Assembly (NCBI RefSeq): GCF_947090785.1
Contig: NZ_OX352320.1
Span: 2,542,001 to 2,606,000, forward strand
Length of the DNA stretch: 64,000 nt
DNA from: Rheinheimera sp. MM224
GTDB taxonomy: Bacteria; Pseudomonadota; Gammaproteobacteria; Enterobacterales; Alteromonadaceae
Direction of reading: 5' to 3'
Below are positions 34,613 through 44,452 of the stretch, piece after piece. Within the stretch, counting starts at the first letter, position 1; each line of letters begins with the position of its first letter. The notes beneath the pieces were generated by a model, which was given only the letters and a program-made list of their open reading frames with translations, had not been told where the DNA came from and ran no database searches. A program made the position numbers and the translations under genes.

Positions 34613-37201
34613 TTAGACCTTAGCTTCAAGGAAGTCTTTGGCAAAACGCTGTAACACGCCACCCGCTTCATAAATTGACACTTCTTCGGCTGTATCCAAA
34701 CGACAAGTCACTGGTACTTGCAGCACTTCACCGTTTCTGCGGGTGATCACTAAAGTTAAGGTAGTGCGAGGTGTACGCTCGCCTAAAACGTCATAACTTT
34801 CAGTGCCATCCAAAGCCAAGGTTTTACGGTTCACACCTGCTTTAAACTCCAGAGGTAATACACCCATGCCCACCAGGTTAGTGCGGTGAATACGCTCAAA
34901 GCCTTCGGCAACTATGGCTTCAACACCAGCTAAACGCACACCTTTGGCCGCCCAGTCACGGGATGAACCCTGACCATAATCAGCACCGGCAATAATGATT
35001 AAAGGCTGCTTACGTTCCATATAAGTTTCAATGGCTTCCCACATCCGGGTCACCACACCTTCAGGCTCAATACGGGTTAAAGAACCTTGTTTGATTTTGC
35101 CATCCACCACTGCCATTTCGTTAATCAGCTTAGGGTTGGCAAAAGTAGCGCGCTGCGCTGTTAAGTGGTCGCCGCGGTGGGTGGCGTAAGAGTTAAAATC
35201 TTCTTCCGGCAGCCCCATTTTATGCAGGTATTCACCGGCAGCACTGTCCATCATAATGGCGTTGGATGGCGATAAATGGTCAGTGGTGATGTTGTCACCC
35301 AGCACAGCCAGCGCACGCATACCTTTCATGCTGCGCTCACCGGCCAATGCACCTTCCCAATAAGGAGGACGGCGGATATAAGTGGTTTGTGGACGCCAGT
35401 CATACAGCGGGCTGATTTTTTCGCCGTAATCCACAGAAACTGCAAACATAGGCTCGTAGACTTTACGGAACTGTTCAGGTTTGACGCTGCTTGCCACCAC
35501 AGCATCTATTTCAGCATCGCTTGGCCAAATGTCTTTTAAGCGGATTTCGTTGCCGTCTTGATCCAATCCCAGCACGTCTTTTTCGATATCAAAGCGGATA
35601 GTACCGGCTATGGCATAAGCCACCACCAAAGCTGGTGAGGCTAAAAACGCCTGCTTGGCATAAGGGTGAATACGGCCATCAAAGTTGCGGTTACCAGACA
35701 ACACAGCTGTGGCGTATAAATCACGCTCTATCAGCTCCTTTTGGATCACTGGGTCTAAAGCGCCACTCATACCGTTACAGGTGGTACAGGCAAAACCAAC
35801 AATACCAAAACCTAAACTTTCTAAATCTGTCAGTAAGTTGGCTTCTTTTAAATACAGCTCCACAGTTTTAGAACCAGGCGCCAGCGAGCTTTTCACCCAT
35901 GGCTTACGGCTTAAACCTTTGGCTTTAGCGTTGCGGGCCAATAAGCCTGCAGCTATGACGTTACGTGGGTTACTGGTATTGGTGCAGCTGGTAATAGCAG
36001 CGATAATGACAGCACCATCCGGCATTAAACCCGGCTCGTTTTCCACCACACCACTAATACCTTTGACCGCTAAATCGCTGGTCGACACTCGCGCATGAGG
36101 ATTAGAAGGACCGGCAATAGTGCGGCCGACACTGGATAAATCAAAACGAATAACACGCTCGTATTCAGCCGTTTTTAAACTGTCGGACCATAAACCTGCA
36201 GTTTTGGCGTAGGTTTCAACCAGCTTGACTTGCGCTGGCTCGCGACCTGTTAGGGTTAAATAATCCAGAGTTTGCTGATCGATAGAGAACATAGCGGCAG
36301 TAGCGCCATATTCTGGCGTCATATTAGAGATAGTAGCGCGGTCGCCTAAACTCAGGCTGCTTGCACCTTCACCAAAAAACTCCAGATAAGCAGACACGAC
36401 TTTTTCTTTGCGTAAAAACTCAGTCAAGGCCAAGACTATGTCTGTTGCCATAATGCCTGGCTGTGCTTTGCCCGTCAGCTCTACGCCAATAATATCCGGC
36501 AGACGCATCCAAGAGGCACGGCCTAACATCACGCTTTCTGCTTCTAAGCCACCTACCCCAATAGCAATGACACCCAGCGCATCCACATGAGGCGTATGGC
36601 TGTCAGTACCCACTAAAGTATCAGGGAAAGCCACACCGTCAATGGCGTGAATAACTGGCGACATCCGCTCTAAATTGATCTGGTGCATAATGCCGTTGCC
36701 TGGTGGTATCACATCGACATTTTTAAAGGCTTTTTTGGTCCAGTTGATAAAGTGGAATCTGTCGTCATTACGTCTGTCTTCGATAGCACGGTTTTTCTCA
36801 AAAGCGTCTTTTTCAAAACCACCATGCTCTACAGCCAAAGAGTGATCGACAATCAGCTGAGTCGGCACTACAGGGTTTACTTTGGCCGGATCACCACCTT
36901 GCAGCGCAATAGCATCACGCAGACCTGCTAAATCCACTAAAGCGGTTTGACCTAAAATATCGTGGCAGACCACACGGGCCGGAAACCATGGAAAATCCAG
37001 ATCCTGCTTGCGGTAAATCAGTTGTTTTAATGAATCAGTTAAAGTCGCCGGATCGCAGCGGCGTACTAAGTTTTCAGCATGAACACGGGAGGTATAAGGC
37101 AGTTTGGCATAAGAGCCCGGTTCAATGTCGTTGCATGCAGCTTCTGCATCAAAATAATCCAGGTTGGTGTCTGGTAAGTTTTTACGGTAATTAGAATTCA
37201 T
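34613..37201 (-). CDS. acnD: 2-methylcitrate dehydratase, iron-sulfur aconitase type
   Basis: 862 residues, AcnD (Fe/S-dependent methylcitrate dehydratase) of propionate catabolism. 4Fe-4S ligands are seen in SCTNTSNP (Cys near 408-415) and FACTTCNGMSG; the DSHTPHVDALG and GADYGQGSSRDWAAKG active-site loops are present. The second ATG (37201) is chosen because AAGGCGA sits eight bases before it and it aligns with known AcnD starts. It replaces PrpD, which is absent. A hairpin lies between prpC and this gene. Confidence 0.95.
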   Translation of the reverse strand: MNSNYRKNLPDTNLDYFDAEAACNDIEPGSYAKLPYTSRVHAENLVRRCDPATLTDSLKQLIYRKQDLDFPWFPARVVCHDILGQTALVDLAGLRDAIALQGGDPAKVNPVVPTQLIVDHSLAVEHGGFEKDAFEKNRAIEDRRNDDRFHFINWTKKAFKNVDVIPPGNGIMHQINLERMSPVIHAIDGVAFPDTLVGTDSHTPHVDALGVIAIGVGGLEAESVMLGRASWMRLPDIIGVELTGKAQPGIMATDIVLALTEFLRKEKVVSAYLEFFGEGASSLSLGDRATISNMTPEYGATAAMFSIDQQTLDYLTLTGREPAQVKLVETYAKTAGLWSDSLKTAEYERVIRFDLSSVGRTIAGPSNPHARVSTSDLAVKGISGVVENEPGLMPDGAVIIAAITSCTNTSNPRNVIAAGLLARNAKAKGLSRKPWVKSSLAPGSKTVELYLKEANLLTDLESLGFGIVGFACTTCNGMSGALDPVIQKELIERDLYATAVLSGNRNFDGRIHPYAKQAFLASPALVVAYAIAGTIRFDIEKDVLGLDQDGNEIRLKDIWPSDAEIDAVVASSVKPEQFRKVYEPMFAVSVDYGEKISPLYDWRPQTTYIRRPPYWEGALAGERSMKGMRALAVLGDNITTDHLSPSNAIMMDSAAGEYLHKMGLPEEDFNSYATHRGDHLTAQRATFANPKLINEMAVVDGKIKQGSLTRIEPEGVVTRMWEAIETYMERKQPLIIIAGADYGQGSSRDWAAKGVRLAGVEAIVAEGFERIHRTNLVGMGVLPLEFKAGVNRKTLALDGTESYDVLGERTPRTTLTLVITRRNGEVLQVPVTCRLDTAEEVSIYEAGGVLQRFAKDFLEAKV

Positions 37202-37236
37202 GGCCATTCGCCTTTATGTATAAGTTCAGATCCAAC

Positions 37237-37262
37237 AAAAGCCCACTAAGGGCTTTTATTGT
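37237..37262 (-). terminator. Hairpin between prpC and acnD (attenuator or partial terminator)
   Basis: Stem AAAAGCCC / GGGCTTTT with a five-base loop and TTTTG on the minus strand, in the 77-base gap inside the prp operon. Probably trims or dampens distal expression. Confidence 0.55.
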
Positions 37263-37278
37263 TTGGGTGCTTTTTTGC

Positions 37279-38406
37279 TTAACGGCTTGATAGTGGCGTT
37301 ACTGTACGTGGTTCCACACCTGTATATTCAGCACTTGGGCGAATAATACGGTTGTCGGCACGTTGCTCCATCACATGAGCGGCCCAGCCTGTTAAACGTG
37401 AACAGACAAAAATAGGCGTAAACAGCTTGGTTGGAATTCCCATGTAGTTGTAAGCCGAAGCATGGAAAAAATCTGCGTTACAGAACAGTTTTTTCTCGCG
37501 CCACATGACGCTTTCACAGCGTACTGAGATGTCATACAAGGAAGTATTACCGTTGGCTTTACCGAGCTTTTCTGACCATTCTTTGATCACCGCATTACGT
37601 GGATCGGACTCCGCATAAATAGCATGACCAAAACCCATGATTTTTTCTTTACGTTCCAGCATGCCCATTAACTTGGTTTCGGCATCATCCGGATTGTCCA
37701 TCTTTTCAATCAGTTCCATCGCCGCTTCGTTTGCGCCACCGTGCAGCGGGCCACGTAATGAACCAATAGCGCCAGTGATACAAGAGTGCATATCACTTAA
37801 AGTGGAAGCACAAACACGAGCTGTAAAAGTAGAAGCATTAAACTCGTGCTCTGCGTATAAAATCAGCGAAGAGTTCATTACATCTGTATGCAGCTGAGTT
37901 GGCTTTTCACCATGTAAAGTCCAGAGGAACTGCTCGGCAATAGAATCGGCCGCTGTTTCCACTTCAATGCGCTGGCCTTTATGGCTGAAGTTATACCAGT
38001 AGTTAATTAAACCGGGGAAAATCGCCAGTAAACGGTCAGTCGCATCCTGTTGCTGAGCAAAACTCTCTTCAGTTTCTAAGTTGCCCAACATAGAGCAACC
38101 GGTGCGCATCACATCCATAGGATGAGCAGAAGCAGGAATACGTTCCAGTACTTCTTTTAATGCCTGTGGCAGGTTACGCATAGCTTTTAAGCGTTTTTTG
38201 TACGCAGCCAGTTCAGCTTCGTTGGGTAACTCACCTTTTAAAATCAGGTGCGCTACTTCTTCAAATTCACAGTGAGCGGCTAAGTCTTTGACGTCATAAC
38301 CACGGTAGGTCAAGCCTGAACCTGTTTTGCCTACTGTGGATAAAGCGGTTTTACCTGCAATTTGGCCACGTAAGCCTGCGCCTGATAATTCTTTTGCGTT
38401 CGCCAT
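37279..38406 (-). CDS. prpC: 2-methylcitrate synthase
   Basis: 375 residues, citrate-synthase fold using propionyl-CoA and oxaloacetate. Signature GPLHGGANEAAMELI, catalytic GFGHAIYAESDPR (His) and the Asp region HASAYNYMGIPTKLFTPIFVCSR. N-terminal GLRGQIAGKTALSTVGKTGSGLTYRGYD fits the short PrpC type. Second structural gene of the operon after prpB. Confidence 0.94.
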   Translation of the reverse strand: MANAKELSGAGLRGQIAGKTALSTVGKTGSGLTYRGYDVKDLAAHCEFEEVAHLILKGELPNEAELAAYKKRLKAMRNLPQALKEVLERIPASAHPMDVMRTGCSMLGNLETEESFAQQQDATDRLLAIFPGLINYWYNFSHKGQRIEVETAADSIAEQFLWTLHGEKPTQLHTDVMNSSLILYAEHEFNASTFTARVCASTLSDMHSCITGAIGSLRGPLHGGANEAAMELIEKMDNPDDAETKLMGMLERKEKIMGFGHAIYAESDPRNAVIKEWSEKLGKANGNTSLYDISVRCESVMWREKKLFCNADFFHASAYNYMGIPTKLFTPIFVCSRLTGWAAHVMEQRADNRIIRPSAEYTGVEPRTVTPLSSR

Positions 38407-38464
38407 CTTGTCTCTCCGTTTTTAATTTGTTTTGTTGATTTGTTGAATGCTGTTTGGCTTATGG

Positions 38465-39349
38465 TTATTTTTTAGTGGCAAACAGGGCGTCTAATTTCTG
38501 CTCATAACTGTGATAGTTCAGGAAGTCGTAAAGTTCAGCACGGGTTTGCATGCTGTCGACTACAGCTTTTTGATCGCCGTTGGCCAGAATAGACTCATAC
38601 ACATTCAGTGCTGCTTTGTTCATAGCGCGGAAAGCACTCAACGGATACAACACCATATCCACACCAACACCAGCCAGCTCTGCTTTATTAAACAGCGGCG
38701 TTTGACCAAACTCAGTGATATTTGCAAGCACAGGCACTTTCAGAACCTTGGTAAAAGCCTGATACTGCTCCAGCGTATAAACAGCTTCAGCAAAAATGGC
38801 ATCAGCACCTGCTGCTTCACAGGCTAAAGCGCGTTCGATGGCGGCTTCTAAACCTTGTTGTTGCAACGCATCAGTGCGCGCCATAATAAAAAAGTTCTCG
38901 TCTGTTCTGGCATCGACAGAAGCCTTAACGCGATCAACCATTTCTTCCAAAGATACGATTTCTTTGTTCGGTCTGTGACCACAACGTTTTTGCGCCACCT
39001 GATCTTCAATATGAAAACCTGCGGCACCGGCATTGGTCATTTCTTTCACAGTACGGGCAATATTAAAAGCTCCACCCCAGCCTGTATCTGCATCCACCAG
39101 CAATGGCAGTGCAGTAGCACCCGTAATACGACGGATATCCTCACAGACATCGTTTAACGAGGTCATACCCAAATCCGGCAAACCAAAAGAGGCGTTAGCC
39201 ACACCAGCACCTGATAAGTACAAGGCTTTATGACCCACACGTTCAGCCATCATGGCAGTGTAGGCGTTAATAGTGCCCACCAGCTGTAACGGATGATTGT
39301 CTTTAATTGCCTGACGAAGCAGAGCGCCAGCGCTTTTTACATTAGCCAT
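38465..39349 (-). CDS. prpB: 2-methylisocitrate lyase
   Basis: 294 residues, isocitrate-lyase/PEP-mutase superfamily. It cleaves 2-methylisocitrate to pyruvate and succinate. Metal site [13 protein letters not shown] and the catalytic loop [15 protein letters not shown] (KRCGH) are clear. Start at ATG 39349, after AGGGGACTTCAC, which overlaps the end of the GntR gene by eight bases and suggests coupled translation. Confidence 0.94.
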   Translation of the reverse strand: MANVKSAGALLRQAIKDNHPLQLVGTINAYTAMMAERVGHKALYLSGAGVANASFGLPDLGMTSLNDVCEDIRRITGATALPLLVDADTGWGGAFNIARTVKEMTNAGAAGFHIEDQVAQKRCGHRPNKEIVSLEEMVDRVKASVDARTDENFFIMARTDALQQQGLEAAIERALACEAAGADAIFAEAVYTLEQYQAFTKVLKVPVLANITEFGQTPLFNKAELAGVGVDMVLYPLSAFRAMNKAALNVYESILANGDQKAVVDSMQTRAELYDFLNYHSYEQKLDALFATKK

Positions 39350-40028
39350 GTGAAGTCCCCTGTTGAAGTAACTGTTGTTCAATATTACGTTTGGATGCAG
39401 CGATATGACGGCGCATCAATAAGTCGGCAAGTTCGCCATCGCGGTTAGCAATGGCATTGATAATAGCTTTGTGTTCGTCAAAAGCCCGAGATACCCGTGG
39501 GCCATTCATGCCAAGCTGCACCCGGTACATCCGCACCAGAAAATACAACTCATCACTTAAAATATTAATCAGATATGGATTTTTACTGCCTAAGATGACG
39601 CGGTAATGAAAGTCGACATCACCGGCTTCCTGGTAATAACTTTCACCTTCGCGCACTCGTTGTGTCGACAAATGCTGATCAAGTAGCGCCCTGACTTCGG
39701 CAATTTCCTGCTCTGTCATATGCTCTGCCGCCAAACGACAAGCCAGGCCTTCCAGCTCTTCGCGCAGCTGATACAAAGAACGTAAACCTTCAATCGACAG
39801 CTTCACCACACGGGCGCCGGCGTTGGGCGTGCGTTCGATTAAATGACAGCGTTCTAAACGCGCTAAGGCTTCACGCAGCGGCGCGCGGCTTAAATCATAA
39901 CGTCGCGCCAGTTCAGGCTCACTGATCTTGGTACCAGCAGGAATTTCGCCTTCCACTATGGCGGTGCGAATTTGCACCAGCACCCGGTCGGCCGCAGTAA
40001 TAGCTTCTTTAAATTCGGTAGCAAGCAT
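39342..40028 (-). CDS. GntR/FadR-type regulator of the prp operon
   Basis: 228 residues. N-terminal winged helix (about 15-80: [33 protein letters not shown]) and a C-terminal FCD-type helical ligand domain with the metal-binding pattern [12 protein letters not shown] and the distal His in [10 protein letters not shown]. It is the first gene of the prp operon and is likely its own repressor. Two TGTCGACA-core palindromes upstream are its likely operators. The effector is unknown, probably a methylcitrate-cycle intermediate. Confidence 0.88.
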   Translation of the reverse strand: MLATEFKEAITAADRVLVQIRTAIVEGEIPAGTKISEPELARRYDLSRAPLREALARLERCHLIERTPNAGARVVKLSIEGLRSLYQLREELEGLACRLAAEHMTEQEIAEVRALLDQHLSTQRVREGESYYQEAGDVDFHYRVILGSKNPYLINILSDELYFLVRMYRVQLGMNGPRVSRAFDEHKAIINAIANRDGELADLLMRRHIAASKRNIEQQLLQQGTSHG

Positions 40029-40031
40029 CAG

Positions 40032-40043
40032 ATTGTCGACAAT
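40032..40043. promoter_or_regulatory. Palindromic operator candidate 1 for the GntR regulator
   Basis: ATTGTCGACAAT, a perfect 12-bp palindrome 4 bases upstream of the GntR start codon. Its GTCGAC centre fits the FadR-group GTMKAC operator pattern. Confidence 0.6.
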
Positions 40044-40103
40044 ATTAAGAAAGTAGTTACGTTTTACGCCTGATAATGACTTTGGTCAAGCTTAAATGCG
40101 ACG

Positions 40104-40117
40104 TTATGTCGACATAA
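40104..40117. promoter_or_regulatory. Palindromic operator candidate 2 for the GntR regulator
   Basis: TTATGTCGACATAA, a perfect 14-bp palindrome sharing the TGTCGACA core with candidate 1. Centres are 73 bases apart, close to seven helical turns. Confidence 0.6.
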
Positions 40118-40180
40118 AGACTAAAGTACTAGAGGAAGTTGTATGGAATTATGGACGGGTTTTATCGCATATATGGGTAT

Positions 40181-40444
40181 TTAGTCCTGTTCAGGACTGG
40201 CTGAATTCTCAGAATTAAAGCTAAAAATTGCTGTGATGATGCAAACCAAACCGATAAATAAGCTTTTTATGACAGAGATATAAAAAGACCTCGGATTATC
40301 CTCTAATGTATACAGGTTGCCACGGCGGTGGACATACTCGTTCAGGTAATCCACCAAAGCAGTATATAAAAAATAAGATCCAATCAATAAAAGGGATAAT
40401 TTCACCAGCCAAATCGCGGCATCCGAAGTTTTGAGCTTTATCAT
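40181..40444 (-). CDS. Small two-helix membrane protein
   Basis: 87 residues with two predicted transmembrane helices (about 13-33 and 60-78) joined by a loop containing YLNEYVHRRGNLYTLEDNPRSF. No family recognised. It ends just right of a possible remnant frame on the other strand and is followed at its 5' side by the DUF4386 gene in the same direction. Confidence 0.6.
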   Translation of the reverse strand: MIKLKTSDAAIWLVKLSLLLIGSYFLYTALVDYLNEYVHRRGNLYTLEDNPRSFYISVIKSLFIGLVCIITAIFSFNSENSASPEQD

Positions 40445-40470
40445 TCTATCTCTCTGATAAATTTAGTGAT

Positions 40471-41196
40471 TTAAGATGTAGAACCTTTAAACAGCTGCCA
40501 CTTCTCTATATTCACGCCTTTGACAATCATCCACAAGCTTAAAGTTAACTCGCCCACTAACACCGGCATCAGAACCCAGGGGAATAACAGCGATGCCAGA
40601 GCTGGTGCCAGCAATAAGGCTAGGCTATTAATTAAATAACACAGACCAGCCAGCGCCAACATGACTCCAATAAAAGCCGGAAAAAAGCCAGATTTAATAA
40701 TCAGATAACCACGCAGCAAACAGGCCAGCGCAAAAAAGATCAGCCCAATGCCAAAACCATAGCTGTGCAGCCCAATAGCAAGATAAGACCAGGCAGCCAA
40801 TTGCTCAGAAGAAAACACAGAAGCTGCGGTCCCACCACCTAATAACAGCAATGGAATGACTAACAGCAACTTATTGGCCACCAACATAGCGGTTTGAATC
40901 AGGTTAAAAAAAGTGGCGGCCAGATTCAGCCCAGCATTAACGCGTTTAAACAATAGATAAAACAGCACGATAATGGGGATATCCAGCAGTTGCATCGACA
41001 GATCCCCTACTATGCCCAGCCTCCACAGTGAGGATGACGCCATAATATTCTGCGCTGTAGCTGCGGCATCTAAAGGAACCACCAGGGAGCCTCTGACCAT
41101 CAGCTCACCAAAAAGCCCTAACACAATAATGGCCAGATAAAACACTCCACTAAGGCGTACGTAAAATTGTGGCGATCGTTCAAAAGCAGAATTCAT
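40471..41196 (-). CDS. DUF4386 family membrane protein
   Basis: 241 residues, six or so transmembrane helices. The opening RLSGVFYLAIIVLGLFGELMVRGSLVVP and LLDIPIIVLFYLLFKRVN segments are those of DUF4386 integral membrane proteins, whose role is unknown. Directly upstream of the two-helix protein in the same direction (26-base gap), so probably one transcript. Confidence 0.8.
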   Translation of the reverse strand: MNSAFERSPQFYVRLSGVFYLAIIVLGLFGELMVRGSLVVPLDAAATAQNIMASSSLWRLGIVGDLSMQLLDIPIIVLFYLLFKRVNAGLNLAATFFNLIQTAMLVANKLLLVIPLLLLGGGTAASVFSSEQLAAWSYLAIGLHSYGFGIGLIFFALACLLRGYLIIKSGFFPAFIGVMLALAGLCYLINSLALLLAPALASLLFPWVLMPVLVGELTLSLWMIVKGVNIEKWQLFKGSTS

Positions 41197-41723
41197 AGTT
41201 GAACCTTTTAGTAGCAGTGGTTTTAAGTGAATTGAATCAAGTAATTACACTGGCAGATCTCAGCTAAAAAAGATAGATACTGCTCTGTGAAGCCTCTGCC
41301 CCTTAGTCCACGAAACGGAGCAAAGTAAATCAGACTGTGAGATATATTCGGCAGATGCCTTTACAGTTTTTATTAGATTAAATTTTTCTAACATTAATAG
41401 CCTGTAAAAACTTTGGCTTCTATAGAAGTTTTGTTACTGCGGCCTCAATTATTCAGCAAAAGCTTATACAGCCTGAGGTGGAGTGGATAACTTGGGGATA
41501 ACTGCGGTATAACATCAGGATAAGTTCTGACTTCTGTTTCTGTTTGAAGCACTTAAAAAGCAAAGAGCTGTGCAGGCAAATTCAGCAAGCTTTGTCTACA
41601 CTCAAAACCAGTAAGTTAACCTGTTTGTCCTCTTTGGTTCCGTATAGCGCACGGCTCATTTAGATGAGCCATTCCCCTAAGCCCAGAATGAATCCCTTGA
41701 TTCTGGGCTACTTTTCCTTCTCG
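41197..41723. other. 527-base intergenic region with a possible plus-strand transcript end
   Basis: No coding frame of note. The right end has two adjacent hairpins: GGCTCATTTAGATGAGCC at 41653-41670, and AGCCCAGAAT / ATTCTGGGCT at 41680-41709 followed by ACTTTTCC on the plus strand. Both flanking genes are on the minus strand, so a plus-directed terminator here would suit a small RNA or an antisense transcript. Confidence 0.4.
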
Positions 41724-42503
41724 TTAAGCTTTTTTAACTGATTGAAACAGCTGATAAAAATTTGCTGAGGTTTGTTCTGCCAACAATTCAATGCTGACAT
41801 TACGCTGTTGTGCGATACAAGCAGCCACAGCACTAACGTAAGCCGGCTGATTAGTTTTGCCGCGATAAGGCACAGGAGCTAAATAAGGCGAGTCGGTTTC
41901 AATCAATAAGCGATCAGCCGGAATTTGGCGTGCTACAGAGCGCAGCTCATCGGCGTTACGAAAGGTTACGATGCCGGATAACGAAATATAAAAACCTAAA
42001 TCCAAAGCAGCTTTTGCTGTATCCCAGTCTTCTGTAAAGCAGTGCAATACACCACCACAGTCAGCAGCACCACCAGAGCGCAATAAATTCAACGTGTCCG
42101 CTCTGGCATCACGGGTATGCACTATCAAAGGCTTCTTCAGTTCAAGGCCGACCGCTATATGAGCGGCAAAAGCCTCTTGCTGAATCGCTTTGCTGTCCGG
42201 GCTGTAAAAATAGTCCAGACCGGTTTCGCCGACAGCCACTACAGCGGGATCAGCACAATAACGGCGCAGTAATTCGATATCGATTTGCTCTTCCTGATGC
42301 AGCGGATGTTCACCACAAGACACTGACACTTGTGGATAAGCAGCCACAAGTTGTTTCATCGCAGGAAATTCTTTCAGGCTGACCGATACACACAACATAT
42401 GCTCTACGTTGGCAGCGGCGGCTTGTTGTAAAACTTCAGGCAGGGTCAGGGCTAATTTGTCCCACTCCAGACGGTCGAGGTGGCAATGTGAATCAACAAA
42501 CAA
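41724..42503 (-). CDS. tatD: TatD family metal-dependent DNase
   Basis: 259 residues, YcfH/TatD-type amidohydrolase-fold hydrolase. Metal ligands are in FVDSHCHLDRL at the start, VGETGLDYFY (Glu), PLIVHTRDA (His), LHCFTED (His) and ETDSPYLAP (Asp). Last gene of the fab-to-tatD gene run, matching the enterobacterial holB-ycfH order with pilZ inserted. Role: quality-control nuclease by family; the exact function is uncertain. Confidence 0.9.
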   Translation of the reverse strand: MFVDSHCHLDRLEWDKLALTLPEVLQQAAAANVEHMLCVSVSLKEFPAMKQLVAAYPQVSVSCGEHPLHQEEQIDIELLRRYCADPAVVAVGETGLDYFYSPDSKAIQQEAFAAHIAVGLELKKPLIVHTRDARADTLNLLRSGGAADCGGVLHCFTEDWDTAKAALDLGFYISLSGIVTFRNADELRSVARQIPADRLLIETDSPYLAPVPYRGKTNQPAYVSAVAACIAQQRNVSIELLAEQTSANFYQLFQSVKKA

Positions 42504-42543
42504 AAGTGTTCTCCAAAATAGTATTTAAAACAGCCATATCAAC

Positions 42544-42870
42544 TTAGAGGCTGTAGGTAGGCTCAGTCGAATCGAGCATACCACCTAATAATTTTTCAAT
42601 TTTATCCTGCAACTGAAATTTATCGTCAATAAAAGCGACGCCAATACCTGCTGGAGTAGAGCTTTGTGCACCTTGTGGTGTCAGCCAGGCGACTTTACCG
42701 GACACACGCACAGCTTCCAGTGCGTCAGGCAAAGTGACCACTAAAGATAAAGAATGCCCCATGCGATAAGGCCGTGCTGTACGCACGAACAAACCACCAT
42801 TTTTCAGAAATGGCATATAGCAGCGGTACAGCTCTTTTAGCTCTGTAAAATCCAGTTGGATTTCGTCCAC
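42544..42870 (-). CDS. pilZ: PilZ domain protein (type IV pilus type)
   Basis: 108 residues. LDFTELKELYRCYMPFLKNGGLFV and the PAGIGVAFID ending match the PilZ protein needed for type IV pilus biogenesis, which lacks the c-di-GMP-binding RxxxR motif; none is seen here. Located between holB and tatD, its usual position in Pseudomonas-like gammaproteobacteria. Confidence 0.88.
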   Translation of the reverse strand: MDEIQLDFTELKELYRCYMPFLKNGGLFVRTARPYRMGHSLSLVVTLPDALEAVRVSGKVAWLTPQGAQSSTPAGIGVAFIDDKFQLQDKIEKLLGGMLDSTEPTYSL

Positions 42871-42882
42871 AAGTAGCTCCTG

Positions 42883-43788
42883 TTACAACAAGGCCGAACG
42901 GAGTTGCACCAGCAAGGCTGATAAATTCAGCGCGGCATTTTGCCCTGTAATCAGCTGACGGTCACGACCCCATTGCTGCAAAGACAACAATAACTGGTGA
43001 TGTTTTAGCTGCATATCAGCGCCTTTTTGCCACAACTCCTGTCGTACAAACCAGAATAAGGTTGAAGGCAATTGTTCAGTGTCAGGCAAATGGGCCAGCA
43101 GCTCATACATATCTAACTGAGCAGACACGAACTTCTTCAGCATAACCAATTGTGCAGAAATTGCTGCCGCTTCGTCGTTTTCCAGCAGTTTCAATGCTAA
43201 TAAAGGTGCACCACCGACGTATTGCAGTAAAAAGTCCGGCACAGGTCTGCTGCTGTGTTCCTGTAACCAGTGTTCAATCTGCTCACCGTACACAGGAGCT
43301 AAAGCCCAACTTTGACACCGGCTTAAAATAGTAGGCAACAGCTGCGCCGGATGGGCACTTTGTAAAATCAGAAAACTATTTTGTGGTGGCTCTTCCAAAG
43401 TTTTTAATAAAGCATTGGCGGCGGCTTCAGTCATCAGTTCAGCCTGAGGAATCAGTGCCAGCTTGACGCCACCTTGCTGTGATGCGCCTTGCATAAACTG
43501 ACCCAAAGCACGTATAGGGTCCACCCCTATACTGCTGCTACCTTCTGTCGGCAATTGCCACAGATCCGGGTGATGACCAGAGGCCATCAGCTGACAACTT
43601 TTACATAAACCACAAGGCAACTGCTGCTGTGGTGTTTTACAGAGTAAATAGGCCGCCAGACGTTTGGCAAGTGCCAGTTTGCCAATACCAACTGGGCCTG
43701 TCAGCAATAAAGCATGGTGCAAATGCCCTGCTTCTGCCAATTCAGTCAGTTTGTATTGATACGAGTCCAGCCAGGGGAAATCAGACAT
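42883..43788 (-). CDS. holB: DNA polymerase III delta' subunit
   Basis: 301 residues from ATG 43788 (alternative starts up to 43815). Clamp-loader AAA+ protein: [22 protein letters not shown] (P-loop, lacking a strict Lys-Ser/Thr as usual for delta'), the zinc-binding [17 protein letters not shown], and [23 protein letters not shown] (sensor region). Overlaps the tmk stop by eight bases. Confidence 0.92.
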   Translation of the reverse strand: MSDFPWLDSYQYKLTELAEAGHLHHALLLTGPVGIGKLALAKRLAAYLLCKTPQQQLPCGLCKSCQLMASGHHPDLWQLPTEGSSSIGVDPIRALGQFMQGASQQGGVKLALIPQAELMTEAAANALLKTLEEPPQNSFLILQSAHPAQLLPTILSRCQSWALAPVYGEQIEHWLQEHSSRPVPDFLLQYVGGAPLLALKLLENDEAAAISAQLVMLKKFVSAQLDMYELLAHLPDTEQLPSTLFWFVRQELWQKGADMQLKHHQLLLSLQQWGRDRQLITGQNAALNLSALLVQLRSALL

Positions 43789-44452
43789 CTGTGCCAAGAT
43801 CCGCCTTTGCATCATGGCTTAAAGATCCACTTTGATAAGCCTGTTGCAGAGCATTCAGGATCTGTTGCTGCACCTGCTCCATCGACTGACTGGCATCTAT
43901 GGTGACTATATTGGCTTCAGTGGCAGCTATTTGCAGATACTTAGCACGGGTGCGCTGAAAAAATGCCAGTTGCTCCTGCTCAATACGATCCAATTCACCA
44001 CGAGCCTGAGCACGTTGTAAACCTATAGCCGGGTCTATATCTAAATACAGCGTTAAATCCGGCGTTAAACCACCTAGTACCACCTGACGGATACTGTTAA
44101 TCAGATTTTCATCCAATTGACGACCGCCGCCCTGATAAGCACGGGACGATAAATCATGACGATCACCCAGCACCCAGGTTCCTTGCTGTAAGGCCGGCTG
44201 GATCACTGTTTTTACTAGCTGCACACGGGATGCATACATCAACAATAATTCGGTTTCAGGCGCAACGATTTCATCCTGCACTTGTTTAACCAGAGTGCGG
44301 ATTTGTTCGGCTAAAGGTGTGCCGCCTGGCTCACGGGTGCTGATAAACTTGATGTGATGTTCGTTCAGCCATTGCTGGATAGTACGGATAGCGCTGGTTT
44401 TACCCGCGCCTTCCAGCCCTTCCACTACAATAAAACGACCTAAAGTTGTCAT
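43781..44452 (-). CDS. tmk: Thymidylate kinase
   Basis: 223 residues. P-loop [12 protein letters not shown] near 9-20, [15 protein letters not shown] (DRX-like/lid region) and [13 protein letters not shown] (substrate contact). dTMP to dTDP phosphorylation. Overlaps mltG by four bases (ATGA type) and holB at the other end. Confidence 0.95.
   Translation of the reverse strand: MTTLGRFIVVEGLEGAGKTSAIRTIQQWLNEHHIKFISTREPGGTPLAEQIRTLVKQVQDEIVAPETELLLMYASRVQLVKTVIQPALQQGTWVLGDRHDLSSRAYQGGGRQLDENLINSIRQVVLGGLTPDLTLYLDIDPAIGLQRAQARGELDRIEQEQLAFFQRTRAKYLQIAATEANIVTIDASQSMEQVQQQILNALQQAYQSGSLSHDAKADLGTDV

Noticed and set aside
33408..40028. PrpD and PrpE expected in the propionate operon
   Set aside because: Neither is present; AcnD with PrpF replaces PrpD, and a propionyl-CoA synthetase must be encoded elsewhere.
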